From Canna indica (lineage: Eukaryota; Streptophyta; Magnoliopsida; Zingiberales; Cannaceae), in assembly GCA_034359265.1 (NCBI GenBank), contig CP136890.1, positions 82,361,501 to 82,425,500 on the forward strand: DNA of 64,000 nt. Direction: 5' to 3'. A program made the translations under genes and the position numbers. The notes under the pieces are model-generated. The model searched no databases, was not told the DNA's origin, and saw only the letters and a list, made by a program, of their open reading frames with translations. Below, piece by piece: positions 45,462 to 57,709 of the stretch. The stretch's first letter is position 1, and every line of letters starts with the position of its first letter.

Positions 45462-46117
45462 ACTTGATGTATTATTTTTCATATTATAAAAAGATGAATA
45501 AATTATACTTTTTAGTGTACTCTTACTTTTGCTATTTTGAAAATAAATCACGAAATTCTCTTATTTATATTGATAATAAAGAGGACAATGCATGTGAATC
45601 TTGAGTTAATAATCTAAATTATTTTTTATTTCTAACCAAATATTTTTAATAGTTAAAATCTTAAATATAATAAAATGATAAAAGTGCAATAAAAACTAAA
45701 ATTTGTATTATTTTTATTATTATTTCCCTATAATATTTGATGAAAATTGGTATCAAATAATTTATGTCATTGATGGGGTGAAAATTATTAAATAATCAAA
45801 GAAGATATTGACAACTCATAATTAGGAGCATGTATTGTTTTTTTTTGTTGAGAAAAAGAGCATGGTATTGTTACTTTCAAAAATAAAAGAGATGAGAATA
45901 TAATAAAAATCAAATAGAAAGGGTGAGAATGGAATTTATTCTTCTTTTTATATATATATATATTTTAAAAATACAACAAGTGGGAAAGATGGGAAAGAAA
46001 ACTAAACTTTCTCCAAAATTCAATATCAGACAAAATAAAAATAAGGGAATATATATATTACTCCTATAGATATTCTAAAATAAATGTATATCCTCAGATA
46101 AACTTTGACCTAACACC

Positions 46118-46830
46118 TATGGGTGAGCAAAACCCGAACTGACTCGAAAAAATTGATTCGAAAATTTAATTCAGGTCAGGGTTATTCGGGTATAATAGGT
46201 TGGGTTAAATTTTTATAAAATTCATATACTTTTTCGGATCGGGTCGGGTTCGGGTGAAAACCTTGTTTAACCCGCCCCGCTCGTTTAAGTTAATAACAGG
46301 TTTAAATTTTAGAAATTATACTTATACATTACTACTCATCCACCCCCAATCCCGACGCCCTACTCGATCGCGCCACTCCCACTCACCACCCCCAGTCTGC
46401 CCTAATCGATCGCCTGACACCCCGACCCCCGACATTGCGATGACTGCAACTCCTCTCCGACATCGTGCGACCTCCTCGCCCGACCCCCAACACGAAACTC
46501 CTATCTGGCATCACGCGACGTCAACATTCCTCCTGGCCCAACCCTCGACGCGGCATCGCTTGACGACCCGACCCCCTCTCCGCCTCTTCAGCATCCTCAA
46601 TTCCTCACAGTCTGCCTGCCCGACACCTCCTAAACTTTGAATAATGTGAATGAATGACATATTTTGGGTTAAACGGGTAAATCAAGTCGGTGACCAATTT
46701 TTTCGAGTTATTCGGGTCGGGCCCGATTAAAAATTAGGATAGGATCGGGTTAAAAATTATCCATTTTTTAAGGTTATATCCGATCGGGTCGAGTCGGGTA
46801 TTGACCCGACTTGTCCAATGCTCAGCCCTA
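46118..46830. mobile_element. hAT-like element, 713 bp
   Basis: Termini TATGGGTGAGCAAAACCCG and CAATGCTCAGCCCTA (inverse TAGGGCTGAGC). Octamers CTAACACC (46110-46117) and CTAGCACC (46831-46838) match at 7 of 8. The centre (46330-46640) is unusually C-rich and yields a 128-residue open frame without recognisable motifs, probably not a gene. 46839-47468 is AT-rich and empty. Confidence 0.7.
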
Positions 46831-47468
46831 CTAGCACCCGTGAATATTTTGTGACATTTTTGTTGATGAGAAATTTTTGTATGATGTCAAGTAGATTTTT
46901 AATAATTTTATTACTTATATTGGATGAAGTGGTTAACCCATAAATTAAATCTATCTATCCATGGAAATAAATGACTAAGTTGAATTAACAAATTAATGGG
47001 TTCACCAGAAATAAATATCATGTGAATATATGGCATAAAAATATATAGTCCTGTTATTTACTTGTTACCCAATCAGTCATGAGATATATATATATTTTTT
47101 TAAAAGAAAAGTGTCATAGATATCAACTTATTGATAGAATTAAAATCATAATAAAATAAATTGTTGTGTTTAAAAGTATAGATTACAAAATTTAATGAAT
47201 TAAGGAGGAAAATAAAGTAGCTTTTTTCCTTCTATTTTTTGATCCGTTCACACTTTATTAAGTCATGTGTGTCACTATATATATATAAGCAGTGTACTAG
47301 TAGTAAATGATACAATCTGTCTGGTCTCTTATATCATATAGTTCGGACTTCTATTTAATCAAGTTGACTTTTAGACTTCGATTAAAGTACATTTTTGATA
47401 GGATTGAATAGGACAATAGACGAGCAGGATTGACTATGAACTTTTTTTTTTTCTTTTTAATAAAAAAA

Positions 47469-47870
47469 ATGGCTCGTGAAGTATCGAAAAATATACAATT
47501 TTATTCGTTAATCATATTTTAATCAAAATTATTCTCGATGTTACATAATTGAATTATTTTTTATTTTTTTCTTAACGGAAGTCCACGTCAACAAACGAAA
47601 GCCAACGTGACAAGTGAAGCTCAACCACATAAGATGTCACGATAGAAAATGACACGTGACAATTATGTACTCATAAGGGTAATTTTGGCTCAAAATATAT
47701 TTAAGGGACAAATTTGCACATTTTTCAATACTTTAGGGGCCCAAAACATATTTAAGGGGCAAATTTGCATATTTTTTAATACTTTAGGGATAAATTTATA
47801 TTTTTTCAATACTTCATGGGCAAATTTGCACTTTTTTAATACTTCAAGGACAAATTTAACTATTTTTTTT
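47469..47870. mobile_element. Palindromic MITE of the AAATTTGC/CAATACTT family
   Basis: Contains CTTAACGGAAGTCCACGTCA, AAGCCAACGTGACAAGTGAA and AAATGACACGTGACAATTAT, flanked by inverted GTATCGAAAAAT and ATTTTTCAATACTT blocks. The right arm is expanded into about four copies of GGGCAAATTTGCA...TTCAATACTT. A second copy is split by the gypsy cluster (51274-51330 and 63584-63809). Confidence 0.6.
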
Positions 47871-48073
47871 AATATATATTATTATCATTAATGTGATTCT
47901 AATTAACACTATAAGAATAATGTTGATATCATCTTTACCAAAATCAAGAAAATATAAGCTTGACAATTATACTTTGTGTTGTAAGAATGATATTTTTTCT
48001 TAATTTTTTACTCAAAGATATGAATTATCAACTTTAGTCGTTTGTCATTGTAATAAGAAACCAACCAACATAG

Positions 48074-48273
48074 TACGGGTGAGCTCGGGTCGAGACAGGT
48101 CGAGATTTGGTATGTCTCGGTCCCGTCCTGATTTTGAGTCGGGATGCAAATATGAAGCACCCCTATTTTATCCCGGTCTCGTCCCGATTTTGAACTGGGA
48201 CAGGATTCTCTCCGATCTTTCGGGGCCGGTTAGATCGGGACGACCGAGACGTCCCAACCCGTGCTCACCCCTA
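48074..48273. mobile_element. hAT-like MITE, 200 bp
   Basis: Termini TACGGGTGAGCTCGGG and CCCGTGCTCACCCCTA are inverse. Octamers CAACATAG (48066-48073) and CAACAGAG (48274-48281) match at 7 of 8. Short and compact, of the same TIR type as 8749-9221. Confidence 0.75.
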
Positions 48274-48588
48274 CAACAGAGTCTGCAATAGTAACTATGA
48301 AAAATTACAAACTAAATAAATAAAAAGTCTCATAAATCTTGTAATAAACACATAAAAGATGGAAATTAATAAATAAAAAAAAGAAGCAAAAGAAATAGCA
48401 AATAATATCAAGAGCCAAGATGTTAGCTAAATAAAGCAACACCATCACGATTTACAAACGCAAACATTACCGCTTTGTTACTAATAATTAAATTTAATCA
48501 AATTTTTATTTTAATAATCAAGATATATCTTTTTGAATATTATTTTTGATTCCTCTTTAAAATCTATATTTCTTAAGAAATTCACTAA

Positions 48589-49725
48589 GAGAACGTTTGG
48601 TTGTCTGCAAGTGCAAATGCTGCAACTCTAGTTGCAACATTTAGACAACAAATTTGTTTGGTTGGCTACAAAAGCATTTTGTAGCATTTACTAGTTGCAA
48701 CTTATATTACTAATATCATTTGTGGACCGCAAATAGAATTGCAACTCAAAAAGCTCGTAATATAAGATTACGGATTGCAAATGCAATAATTTAAGTATTG
48801 AAAAATAATTAAACAATTGGTGACTTAGAGTCGTCTAATGGAGATGAGATAAATATCAAAGTTGTAGGTTTTCGCACGCTAAACACGATGATAGTGTCAG
48901 ATTTTAGATCTGATGTCGTTTGATAGATTTTTAAATATTTTTTTAGTATTATACAAAAAATAAAAATTATTAATTTATCAGACTAAGTCTATCAAATCGT
49001 GTCGGGCCTAAGTTTTCGGCCCGGTCCGGCCCGAAAAAATTTGTGCTCGACCCGGCCCAAAAAAATTCATGTCCGGCCCAACTCGAAAAATTCATGCCTG
49101 GCCTGGCCCGAAAAAATTCGTGTCTGGTTTGGCCCAAAAAAATTCGTGCACGGCCCGGTCCGGCTTAGCCTAACCTGAAAAAATTCATGCCCGACCCGGC
49201 TTGAAAACTTCGTGCCTAGCCAAGCCCGAAAAAATTTATGCCCGGCCTGGTTAAAATATTCGTGCCTGACCTAGCCCGAAAAAATTTGTGCACGGCTCGT
49301 CCTGGAAATACCAGCCCGGCTCGACCGATTTAGCCTGATACCACTAAATAATACTTAAAATTGAGTTTAAACCCGATAATACCGATCCGAAGGGTTTATC
49401 GGGCTATCGGGCTGACCCGAGACGATAAGGGATCGGCATTATCGGGTTGGCCCGATAATGATCCGAACCCTTTTTTTTGTGCTGGATCATGTCGGGCTAT
49501 CGGGTCGGGCCGAAAACTACCACCCCTATATTAGATCGTGCTAAAATTACTAGACCTAGATACAAATGGAATTCCATTTGTGGCCAACCAAATGCTTGCA
49601 AATAGAAATTGCAACTCTATTTGCGGGCAATTAAACGGTAGGCTACAAAATCTATTTGCGGGCATTTACTTTTGCATGCAAATAAATTTTGCAGCATTTG
49701 CACTTGCGGGTAACCAAACGCTCCC
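48589..49725. mobile_element. PIF/Harbinger (Tourist)-like element with nested GGCCCG-rich insertion
   Basis: Termini GAGAACGTTTGGTTGTCTGC and GCGGGTAACCAAACGCTCCC are inverse, and TAA flanks both sides (48586-48588, 49726-49728). Inner arms continue with GCAAGTGCAAATGCTGCAA. A stretch of tandem CCCGGCCCGAAAAAATTC phrases (about 49000-49528, ending CCACCCCTA) looks like a separate MITE inserted in its centre. Confidence 0.7.
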
Positions 49726-49810
49726 TAAAGTATTTGTTTAAATTCTAAGGTAGAAGTCAAACTTGCATAAATCGTGCAATAAAAATAAAACACGTTGGTT
49801 GGGCACCATA

Positions 49811-51261
49811 TATTGGTAAAATGGCCTACACTAGAGGGGGGGTGAATAGTGTGTTTACTAAATTTTTTCGTCTAATTCTGATTTTAAACGTTTCTTAAAC
49901 TACTTAGGCAATTCACAAGTTATGTAGCAAGTAGAAGCAAGATAAATAATTAGTAATTTAATACGCAAAGGAAATAATGCTAACACTTTGATTTATAGTG
50001 GTTCGGCCCCAATGCCTACTCCACTACCTAAGCACCCCACTTAGGATTTCCAAACTAGTTTTACTAGATTAATTAGTTTCCTTACAATGAGGACTTTACA
50101 CTAGAAAGTCTTCACTCTCAAACGGAAGGTACTTCCACACCCGGAAGTATCCCGCATTCCTACCGAGAGCACTCTCCCACCTCAACCTAAGGGACAACTC
50201 AACTAATCCTAGTAAACTAAGTTTACAATGGTGGATTTAAGCCTTAACACCAAGACAATCACCAACTCAATCAAACCTAGCAACCTAGGTTTACACACTT
50301 GATATACAATCAAAATAAACAACAAAATACAATAATAATTGGAGCAGTAAATCAAAACAACAAGTACTTAGCTACAAAAGAACCTCTCTAGTCCTCTGGA
50401 TGCCTCAAGGTGATGAATCAATGAAGTTTGAGGGCTCAATCAAGTAGTTGAGCATCAAAGCTAGGGTTTAAGAATAATCTCTCAACGAAAGCTTTAAGAT
50501 AGATCAAAGATGACTCAATGAAGGTTAAAATGATGGAGAAAGACACTCAAGGGCTAGTATATATAAGCCCCAAGAAGAGAAAGCCAAAATAGCTCTCCCA
50601 ACGAGTTGATTTTTGCCTGTTGGCAACGCCCGATCGCTTGTCGGTCGATCGTCGGTTGATCGATTGAGCGACCGTCGAGTGACCGAAGGCATTCTGCCCA
50701 TTCTAGGCATCGTTCGGTCGACCGAAATGCCTTCACCTTCTGCTGGTCGACCAGTCGGTCGACCGAACCTAGGCAGGGCTGATTATTTGCTTGTTTATTT
50801 TTCTACTCGTTTGTTCATTTCCGAGTTACATCTTCGCTAAGTCTACTTATATATAATATTTATGTTTTAAGGTTAAAGGAATAATTACTGGCATTTTTGG
50901 TGCCAAGAAAATATCTAGGTTATATAGCCCTCCAAGGAGCTCCCTAAGCTTAGTGAATTTTAGGGTATTTTCTAATTTTCTAGGTTTTCGTGTTTTGGAG
51001 TTCGGGTTTGGCTTTTGGGTTTCTTTGCATCATCATGAGAATTTACAACACATTCAGGACACCCTTCACCTAAACTCTAACTTCCCGAAGAATCCTGAGC
51101 GTCGACGAGCGTCCTTACCGATTTCTCCGATTTTTTCGATCGAGGACGTCGTGCGCTAACCGATATGGAACCTAAAAATAACTCTTCATGAAATCATTAG
51201 TTTCATGTTTGTTATCATCAAAACCGAGATTAAGACCAAGATTGAAAACCTTAGGCCAACA
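49811..51261 (-). mobile_element. Solo LTR, 1.45 kb, TSD CCATA
   Basis: Minus strand begins TGTTGGCCTAAGG and ends CATTTTACCAATA (a final CA decayed to TA). CCATA is present on both sides (49806-49810 and 51262-51266). Inside are phrases common in plant LTRs, GAGGGGGGGTGAATAG and TAGTGGTTCGG (49841, 49997). No internal retroelement coding region adjoins, so this is a solo LTR left by LTR-LTR recombination. Frames around the GGTCGACCG repeats (50613-50840) are not genes. Confidence 0.75.
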
Positions 51262-51330
51262 CCATATTGATTTTATTCAAGGGAAAATGACCAAATTTGC
51301 CCATAAAGTATTGAAAAAGATGCAAATTTG

Positions 51331-53465
51331 CTCTAGCCCACCTCACCGGTCAGGCTCTGCAAAATAAAACAAAACAACGACAACGAATGAGTTCAAAAAA
51401 CTCAGTGAGCAATTTTACTAACTCCCACAAATCAACATCACAGAGATAACAAGAATATATCTATCTCTACAGAGGCAATGTCACAAAGGTGTGACTAGCT
51501 ACCAGGCCAACAGGCCACCCATGCCCACGGCCTCTAACCCTCCAAAGAAATACATCAGGCCGAAGCCCACCATGCCCGAAGGCGACAACACATACCAAAG
51601 AAGGGCATCAGGCTGAAGCCCACCATGCTGAAGGCAACAACACATACTAGAAAGTGCATCGGGTCGAAGCCCACCATGCCGAAGGCAACATCACATACTA
51701 GAGAAGTGCATCGGGCCGAAGCCCTCAATGCCGAAGGCAACAACACACACTAGAATATTCAGGAAAGGCCCTCCGAACTTATCCTGCATGTTGGAAATTT
51801 TGGCGTCCAATCACCCGGGCGTAGCCTGAACTCCGGCTCCTAATTGAGCCGCTCCGCCATTCCCAAGGATATGACGTATCAAGACCTAAGTCAAGATTCT
51901 CCTACGGTGTCCTAGGGGTGTCCTCATTATGAAGCGTCTTAACACTTCAAACCCCACCCCTATCCCTCAGACTCGTAATATCATGAACATGTGTGGTTTT
52001 ATTTCATGAATATCTTGTAAGTTGGTTCATAACAGATTATGCTCACCCTAATACCGAATTTTAATTATAGAATTAAAATTTAGATCATCTCAATTAGGGT
52101 TTTGTTTTAGGTTACTGTTCTGCCTAGAATTGCTGTGTCTGACCTGAATCTAGTCTCCAAAGTGTGTCCTATATTTTCTGGTCAAAACGATAGGTTACAT
52201 GACTATGTTCAGAGATCTAATCACATCATAACAAGGAAAATAAAATTTAGTCCAGATTCAACAAACAACATACAAATTTCAGCAGCATACAATTTCAGCA
52301 TACACATGAAATTAAATCCGAATTAAAAAGAAATTAACTCCTAATTTACCATTAGGACAGAATACTAATCTCAGAAATTAATTCACAAAATCATGCTTTT
52401 CATCAAGATTAACAAGAACCCACACACTTAAATCAAGAATCAAGCATTAAGATCAACAACCTCCTTCTCAAGAACCCTTAATTAGTTATTATCAAGATCT
52501 TAATCCTACCACATGATTTCTATCCAAAATCACAGATTTAATCCTAATCATGCAATCCACAAATTAAGAAACCAAATTTGGAAGAATAAATCATGATTTG
52601 CACGTCAAGAAAATATGGCAAGAACTCAAAAGAAATCCAAGAACAAGACATAAATATCGAGCCGTCAATAACAACTTCAAAAATTCGATTAAAATACCGA
52701 AGAGAGAGGGTAAAACACTCACCTTAATTTGGAAAAATATTAGGAAAGAAATCCCGGACGACGGCCCTCGAATCTGACTTCTAAAGGTCGACGACTCAAC
52801 CCCAAAAAATGGCTCTAAGGGGCGGCGGCTCACTCTAAGCTGCCGGCTTGGAGAGAGGGAGAAAGGGGAAGGAGAGGTAGCTCGGCTCCCCTTGGCTTGG
52901 CTCCAAAGGGAAAGAACGAAGAGGGAAAGAGGAAAAGGAAGCAGGTGGCTCGGCTCTAGGTGGCTGCGGCTCCAAGGAGAAAAGAGAAAGGGGCTGGCGG
53001 CTTGGCTTGGCTCGGCGGCTGGCTCCCTTTCTCAACTTTTTAGGTGGCTCCAAAATAGGAGCCACAAACCATGAGGGGGGGGGGGGGGTTATACACCCTC
53101 CTCAATCTAAACCCCTTAAATCATAATTCACAACCCACATCCACCTTAAGCCAAAACCAAAACCCGCTAACCCGATAGACTTAAATAATTTAATTAATCT
53201 CATTCTAATAAATCACAAATAATTAATTAAATATCCATATGAACATAATTAATAATTATGCACACACAATATCAAATTAAATAATGTCAACCACTCAAGC
53301 CGAATTTCATAAATTCAAAAATTCATATCCTACTTACCCGAGCTCGCAACTCGCTCCGGACCATGAGTCGACTCGGCTCGACCACGAACTAGTCTGCTAG
53401 CATGGCAAACACACATAAGGAGAAAGAAAAAAATAATAATAAACTTAAATATCTAGGATATTACA
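51331..53465 (-). mobile_element. Gypsy copy G1: truncated 3' LTR
   Basis: Read on the minus strand the LTR starts TGTAATATCCTAG at 53465, right after a polypurine tract (AAGGAGGGAGGAT), and continues to 51331, where it is cut in the phrase AGCCCACCTCACC. It contains a ~52-bp minisatellite (about 51545-51760) and an extra 370-bp GC-rich block (about 52735-53100) missing from the LTRs of G2 and G3, including a 14-G run at 53075-53088. Confidence 0.8.
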
Positions 53466-54900
53466 ATCCTCCCTCCTTAAAAAAATTCGTCCTCGAATTT
53501 CAGAAAAGAAAATAAGGACTCACCACAACATCAAACAATGAAGGATAACACTCCCTCATATCCTGCTCCACCTCCCAGGTGGCCTCCTGGCCGGAATGGT
53601 GCTCCCATCGGACCTTAACCAAGGGGATCTCCTTGGACCTCAACTTCTAGATTTGTCGGTCTAGCACCTCAACTGGTCACTCCTCATATGAGACTACTGA
53701 ATCCACCTCCACTTTGGTAGACTCAATTACATGGGACTAATCCTGAATGTACTTCCTCAGCATAGACACATGGAACAGTAGATGTACTTGATCCATACTA
53801 GGAGGTAGGGCCAACTCATAGGCCATAGCTCCCCTGTGCCTAAGAATAGGAAACGACCCAATGAACTTAGGGCTTATCTTTCCCTTCTTACCAAACCTCA
53901 CCACCCCTTTCATAGGGGACACCTTGAGGAACACAATATCTCCCTCAGCAAACTCTACCTCCCTGGCCTTTCCATCAGCATACATTTTCTAGCGACTCTG
54001 AGCTGCCAACAACCTCTACTTATACCAAATCAGGTCCCACCATAAGGAAATCTCCTGCCTGAAACCAGCCTACAAGCAACCTGCATCTCCGCCCATACAA
54101 CGCCTCAAAGGGGCCATCCCAATGCTGTTGACACCCCAGGCACTTAGACACAAACTCGACCACTTCCCTTCTAATGCCTTTCCACCAATAATTCTGTTTG
54201 AGATCTCGGTACATCTTCATGGCTCCCAGATGCAAAGTATAGGTAGATCGATGAGTCATCACCAATACTTGTCTGCGAACCTCGGCCATATCTGGTACTA
54301 CTATCCAGTTCTTAAACCTCAGAACGCCCCCCGAGTCTACACTGAACCCATTATCTGCATCTCCTCTCCTGGCCAGATCCTTAGTGAGTGCGTAAAAAAC
54401 ATCCTTCTCCTACGCTGCCTGCAGCATGTCAACCAATATGGACTGCACTCTCAAGTGGGCCACCAGTGCACCAGAATATGATACTGACAAGACTGCTCCG
54501 CCATCCAAACATAGGGTCAAATCTTGGGCCAACGGCCTTCTCCTGACCACCAAATGCGCCAGACTGCCCATAGACTTCCTGCTCAGAGCATCAACTACCA
54601 CATTAGCCTTCCTTGGATGGTACATGATTGTGCAGTCATAGTCCTTCAACAGCTTGATCAAGCAATCTTCTCTGCCTCAGATTCAACTCCTTTTGGTTGA
54701 GCAAATACTGGAGGCTCTTATGATCAGTGAATATCTCACAAGCCTCGCCATAAAAGTAGTGACGCCACAGCTTCAATTCGAACACCACCGCTGCCACCTC
54801 TAGATCATGGGTCCGGTAATTCTTCTCATGCACCTTCATCTGATGAGAGGCATAAGCTATCACCCTGCCATTCTGCATCAACACACAACCCAAGTCGACC
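53466..54900 (-). pseudogene. Gypsy copy G1: pol fragment (RNase H to integrase C-terminus)
   Basis: Minus strand, in order: RNase H ([27 protein letters not shown]), the [20 protein letters not shown] segment, integrase zinc finger (HRSTYTLHLGA, CLGCQQ), then directly WDGPFEALYGRRC, with the integrase core missing, then MYADGKAREVEF and FIGSFPIL. A chromodomain-like end follows. The upstream side is cut at 54900, within RNase H, and joined to an oppositely oriented LTR piece. Confidence 0.85.
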
Positions 54901-55864
54901 GTAGGAGAATCTTGATTTAGGTCTTGATGCGTCATATCCTTGGGAATGGCGGAGCGGCTCAATTAGGAGCCGGGGTTCAGGTTACGCCCGGGTGGTTGGA
55001 TGCCAAAATTCTCAACCTGCAAGATAAGTTCGGATGGCCGTTTCGAATATTCTAGTATGTGATGTTGCCTTCGGCATGGTGGGCTTCGGCCTGATGCACT
55101 TATCTAGTATATGTTGTTGCACTTCTCTAGTATGTGCAGCCTTCGGCATTGTGGGCTTCGGTCTGATGCACTTCTTTAGTATGTGTTTTTGCCTTCGGCA
55201 TGGTAGACTTCGGCCCGATGCACTTCTTTGGTATGTGTTGTTGCCTTCGGGCATGGTGGGCTTCGGCCTGATGCTCTTCTTTGGACGGTTAGAGGGCGTG
55301 GGCATGGATGGCATGTTGGCCTGGTAGCTAGTCACACCTTTGTGACATTATCTATGTAGAGATAGATATATTCTTGTTATCTCTGTGATGTTGATTTATG
55401 GGGGTTGGTAAACTGCTCACTGAGTTCTTTGAACTCACCCGTTGTCGTTGTTTTATTTTGTTTTGCAGAGCCTGACCATTGAGGTGGGCTGGAGCACTTG
55501 TCATAGCTGGAGGACAGAGGAGCCACATGATCTCATAGCAGTCCTAGTTAGGGGTCGTAGTCGAGTCTGTAGTAGGTTGTCATGCACTTTTGTTTTGGTA
55601 TTTGGAGTTGTAGTCCTGCGGAGATATTCACGTTTTATTCAGTTTTATTTATTGAAAGAACTATTGCTCTTCGATTTATTTCCGCACTTGAGATATGTAT
55701 TTAAAACCTTGTTGTTTTGAAATGAAAATCTATTTTGGTTCTTTTATTATTAAAAGCCGTTATTTACTTGTTGTTTATGATGTTAGCATGTGCATGAATT
55801 AGGCTGCGGGGTATAGGTACGTATACTCTGACCGGTCACGTGACCCTGCAATGGGGGCATGACA
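54901..55864 (+). mobile_element. Gypsy LTR piece (3' portion), plus orientation
   Basis: Starts abruptly at GTAGGAGAATCTTGATTTAG and runs to the LTR end ATGACA at 55864, followed by AAGTTG of an internal region and then a 30-bp LTR scrap (TCACACCTTTGTGACATTAC). The junction with G1 shares ACC between both parents, which points to microhomology-mediated inversion or template switching. Confidence 0.75.
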
Positions 55865-55900
55865 AAGTTGTCACACCTTTGTGACATTACCTATGTAGAG

Positions 55901-56973
55901 GTTCATAATGAGGACACCCCTAGGACACCGTAGGAGAATTTTGACTTAGGTCTTGATGCATCATATCCTTGGGAATGGTGGAGTGGCTCAATTAGGAGCC
56001 AGGGTTCGGGCTACTCCCGGGTGGTTGGATGCCAAAATTCTCAACCTGCTAGATAAATTCGGAGGGCCGTTCCTGAATATTCTAGTATGTGATGTTGCCT
56101 TCGGCATGGTGATCTTCGGCCCGATGCACTTCTCTAGTATGTGTTGTTGCCTTCAACATGATGGGGTTCGATCCGATGCACTTCTCTAGTATGTGTTGTT
56201 GCCTTCAGCATGGTGGGCTTCGGCCCGATGCACTTCTCTAGTATGTGCAGCCTTCGGCATGGTGGGCTTCGGTCCGATGCACTTCTCTAGTATGTGTTTT
56301 TGCCTTCGGCATGGTGGACTTTGGCCCGATGCACTTCTTTGGTATGTGTTGTTGCCTTCGGGCATGGTGGGCTTCGGCCTTATGCTCTTCTTTGGACGGT
56401 TAGAGGCCGTGGGCATGGATGGTCTGTTGGCCTGGTAGCTAGTCACACCTTTGTGACATTACTTCTGTAGAGATAGATATATTCTTGTTATCTTTGTGAT
56501 GTTGATTTGTGAGGGTTAGTAAAACTGCTCACTGAGTTCTTTGAACTCACCCGTTGTCGTTGTTGTTTTATTTTGCAGAGCCTGATCGGTGAGGTGGGCT
56601 GGAGCACTTGGCTCAGCTGGAGGGCAGAGGAGCCACATGATCTCATAGCAGTCCTAGTTAGGGGTCGTAGTCGAGTCTGTAGTAGGTTGTCATGCACTTT
56701 TGTTTTGGTTTTTGGAGTTGTAGTCCTGTGGGGACATTCACGTTTTATTCAGTTTTATTTATTGAATAAACTATTGCTCTTCGATTTATTTCTGCACTTG
56801 AGATATGTATTTAAAACCTTGTTGTTTTGAAATGAAAATCTATTTTGGTTCTTTTATTATTAAAAGCTATTATTTACTTGTTGTTTATGATATTGGCATG
56901 TGCATGAGTTAGACTACGGGTATAGGTACGTATACCCTGGCCAGTCATATGACCCTGCAATTGGGGCGTGACA
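55901..56973 (+). mobile_element. Gypsy copy G2: 5' LTR, 5'-truncated
   Basis: Corresponds to the second half of the LTR; ends GGGGCGTGACA at 56973, followed by a primer-binding site. The first about 1.2 kb of the LTR (TGTAATATCC onward) is missing. Contains the ~52-bp minisatellite (56090-56400). Confidence 0.8.
56090..56400. repeat. ~52-bp minisatellite inside the gypsy LTR
   Basis: Five to six copies of a unit containing CCTTCGGCATGGTGGGCTTC and GATGCACTTCTCTAGTATGT. The same array occurs in all LTR copies (about 51545-51760 minus, 55060-55290, 61600-61860 minus) with different copy numbers. Long open frames over these arrays (MPKATTHTREVH-type repeats) are artefacts. Confidence 0.85.
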
Positions 56974-56977
56974 AAGT

Positions 56978-56989
56978 TGGTATCAGAGC
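56978..56989 (+). other. Primer-binding site of G2
   Basis: TGGTATCAGAGC, complementary to the 3' end of plant initiator tRNA-Met, four bases after the LTR end. Typical of plant LTR retrotransposons. Confidence 0.8.
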
Positions 56990-57709
56990 ATGTGGTTTTG
57001 TCTGACTACGACCTAGAGTTATCACCGTAGAGGGCATTGCTAGCGTGTCAGTATACGGTAGGGGTATGCTATGAGATCAATGGGGGCTAAGTCTGCACCT
57101 CGGCGCGACTTGTGGTTTAGTTTGCAAAACATTGGATGAATTCAATTGCTTAATCTTGAATTATTTCTTTTCTGATGTTTCCAAATCGTTAGAGGCATTT
57201 GATGTCGCAAGGAGCGGTAGTGATAGCAACTCCTCTAAGCACCGAGGCTGGAGTTGTGGTCGTGGGAGACCATAGCAGGCCCGGGAGGAACTGGGACAGT
57301 CCCAGGGTATCACAGCTTGAGGCCGTGAATGGCCCTGTGCTAGAGAGTGCACCATTTTTGGGGGGGCTACCTTTGTATGGGTGCCTGGATTAGAGATCCT
57401 TGTAATGATTGGTTAGTATCTTGAATGATTCATTGGGTCTTGTCATATAGTTAAATATTTATGGTGCAGTATGATTAGGGTGGCCCTAGGGATCCTAGGG
57501 GGGTCGATCGATAGAGTTTTGTATAAGGGATCTGTAGGGATTGGCTAAGAGTAAATTTCTCTTATAGCTGAAATTTTTGATTGATTGGAGGATCTCTCCC
57601 TTAGATTTCAGAAAATATAAATTATAGGTGTAGAGCGACCTTATGCATAAGGGCCATAATTGTGTGCGACCATAGTTGAGCAGGACCAGAGCGGTTTTGC
57701 TTTGAGGCA

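Noticed and set aside
46254..46640. 128-residue frame rich in Pro, Ser and Arg
   Set aside because: Lies wholly within a hAT-like element with TSD and shows no domain; low complexity.
54122..54641. Plus-strand frames opposite gypsy pol (MLLTPQALRHKLDH and MSTNMDCTLKWATSAP)
   Set aside because: Antisense shadows; the same shadows recur opposite the G2 copy at 59201-59720.
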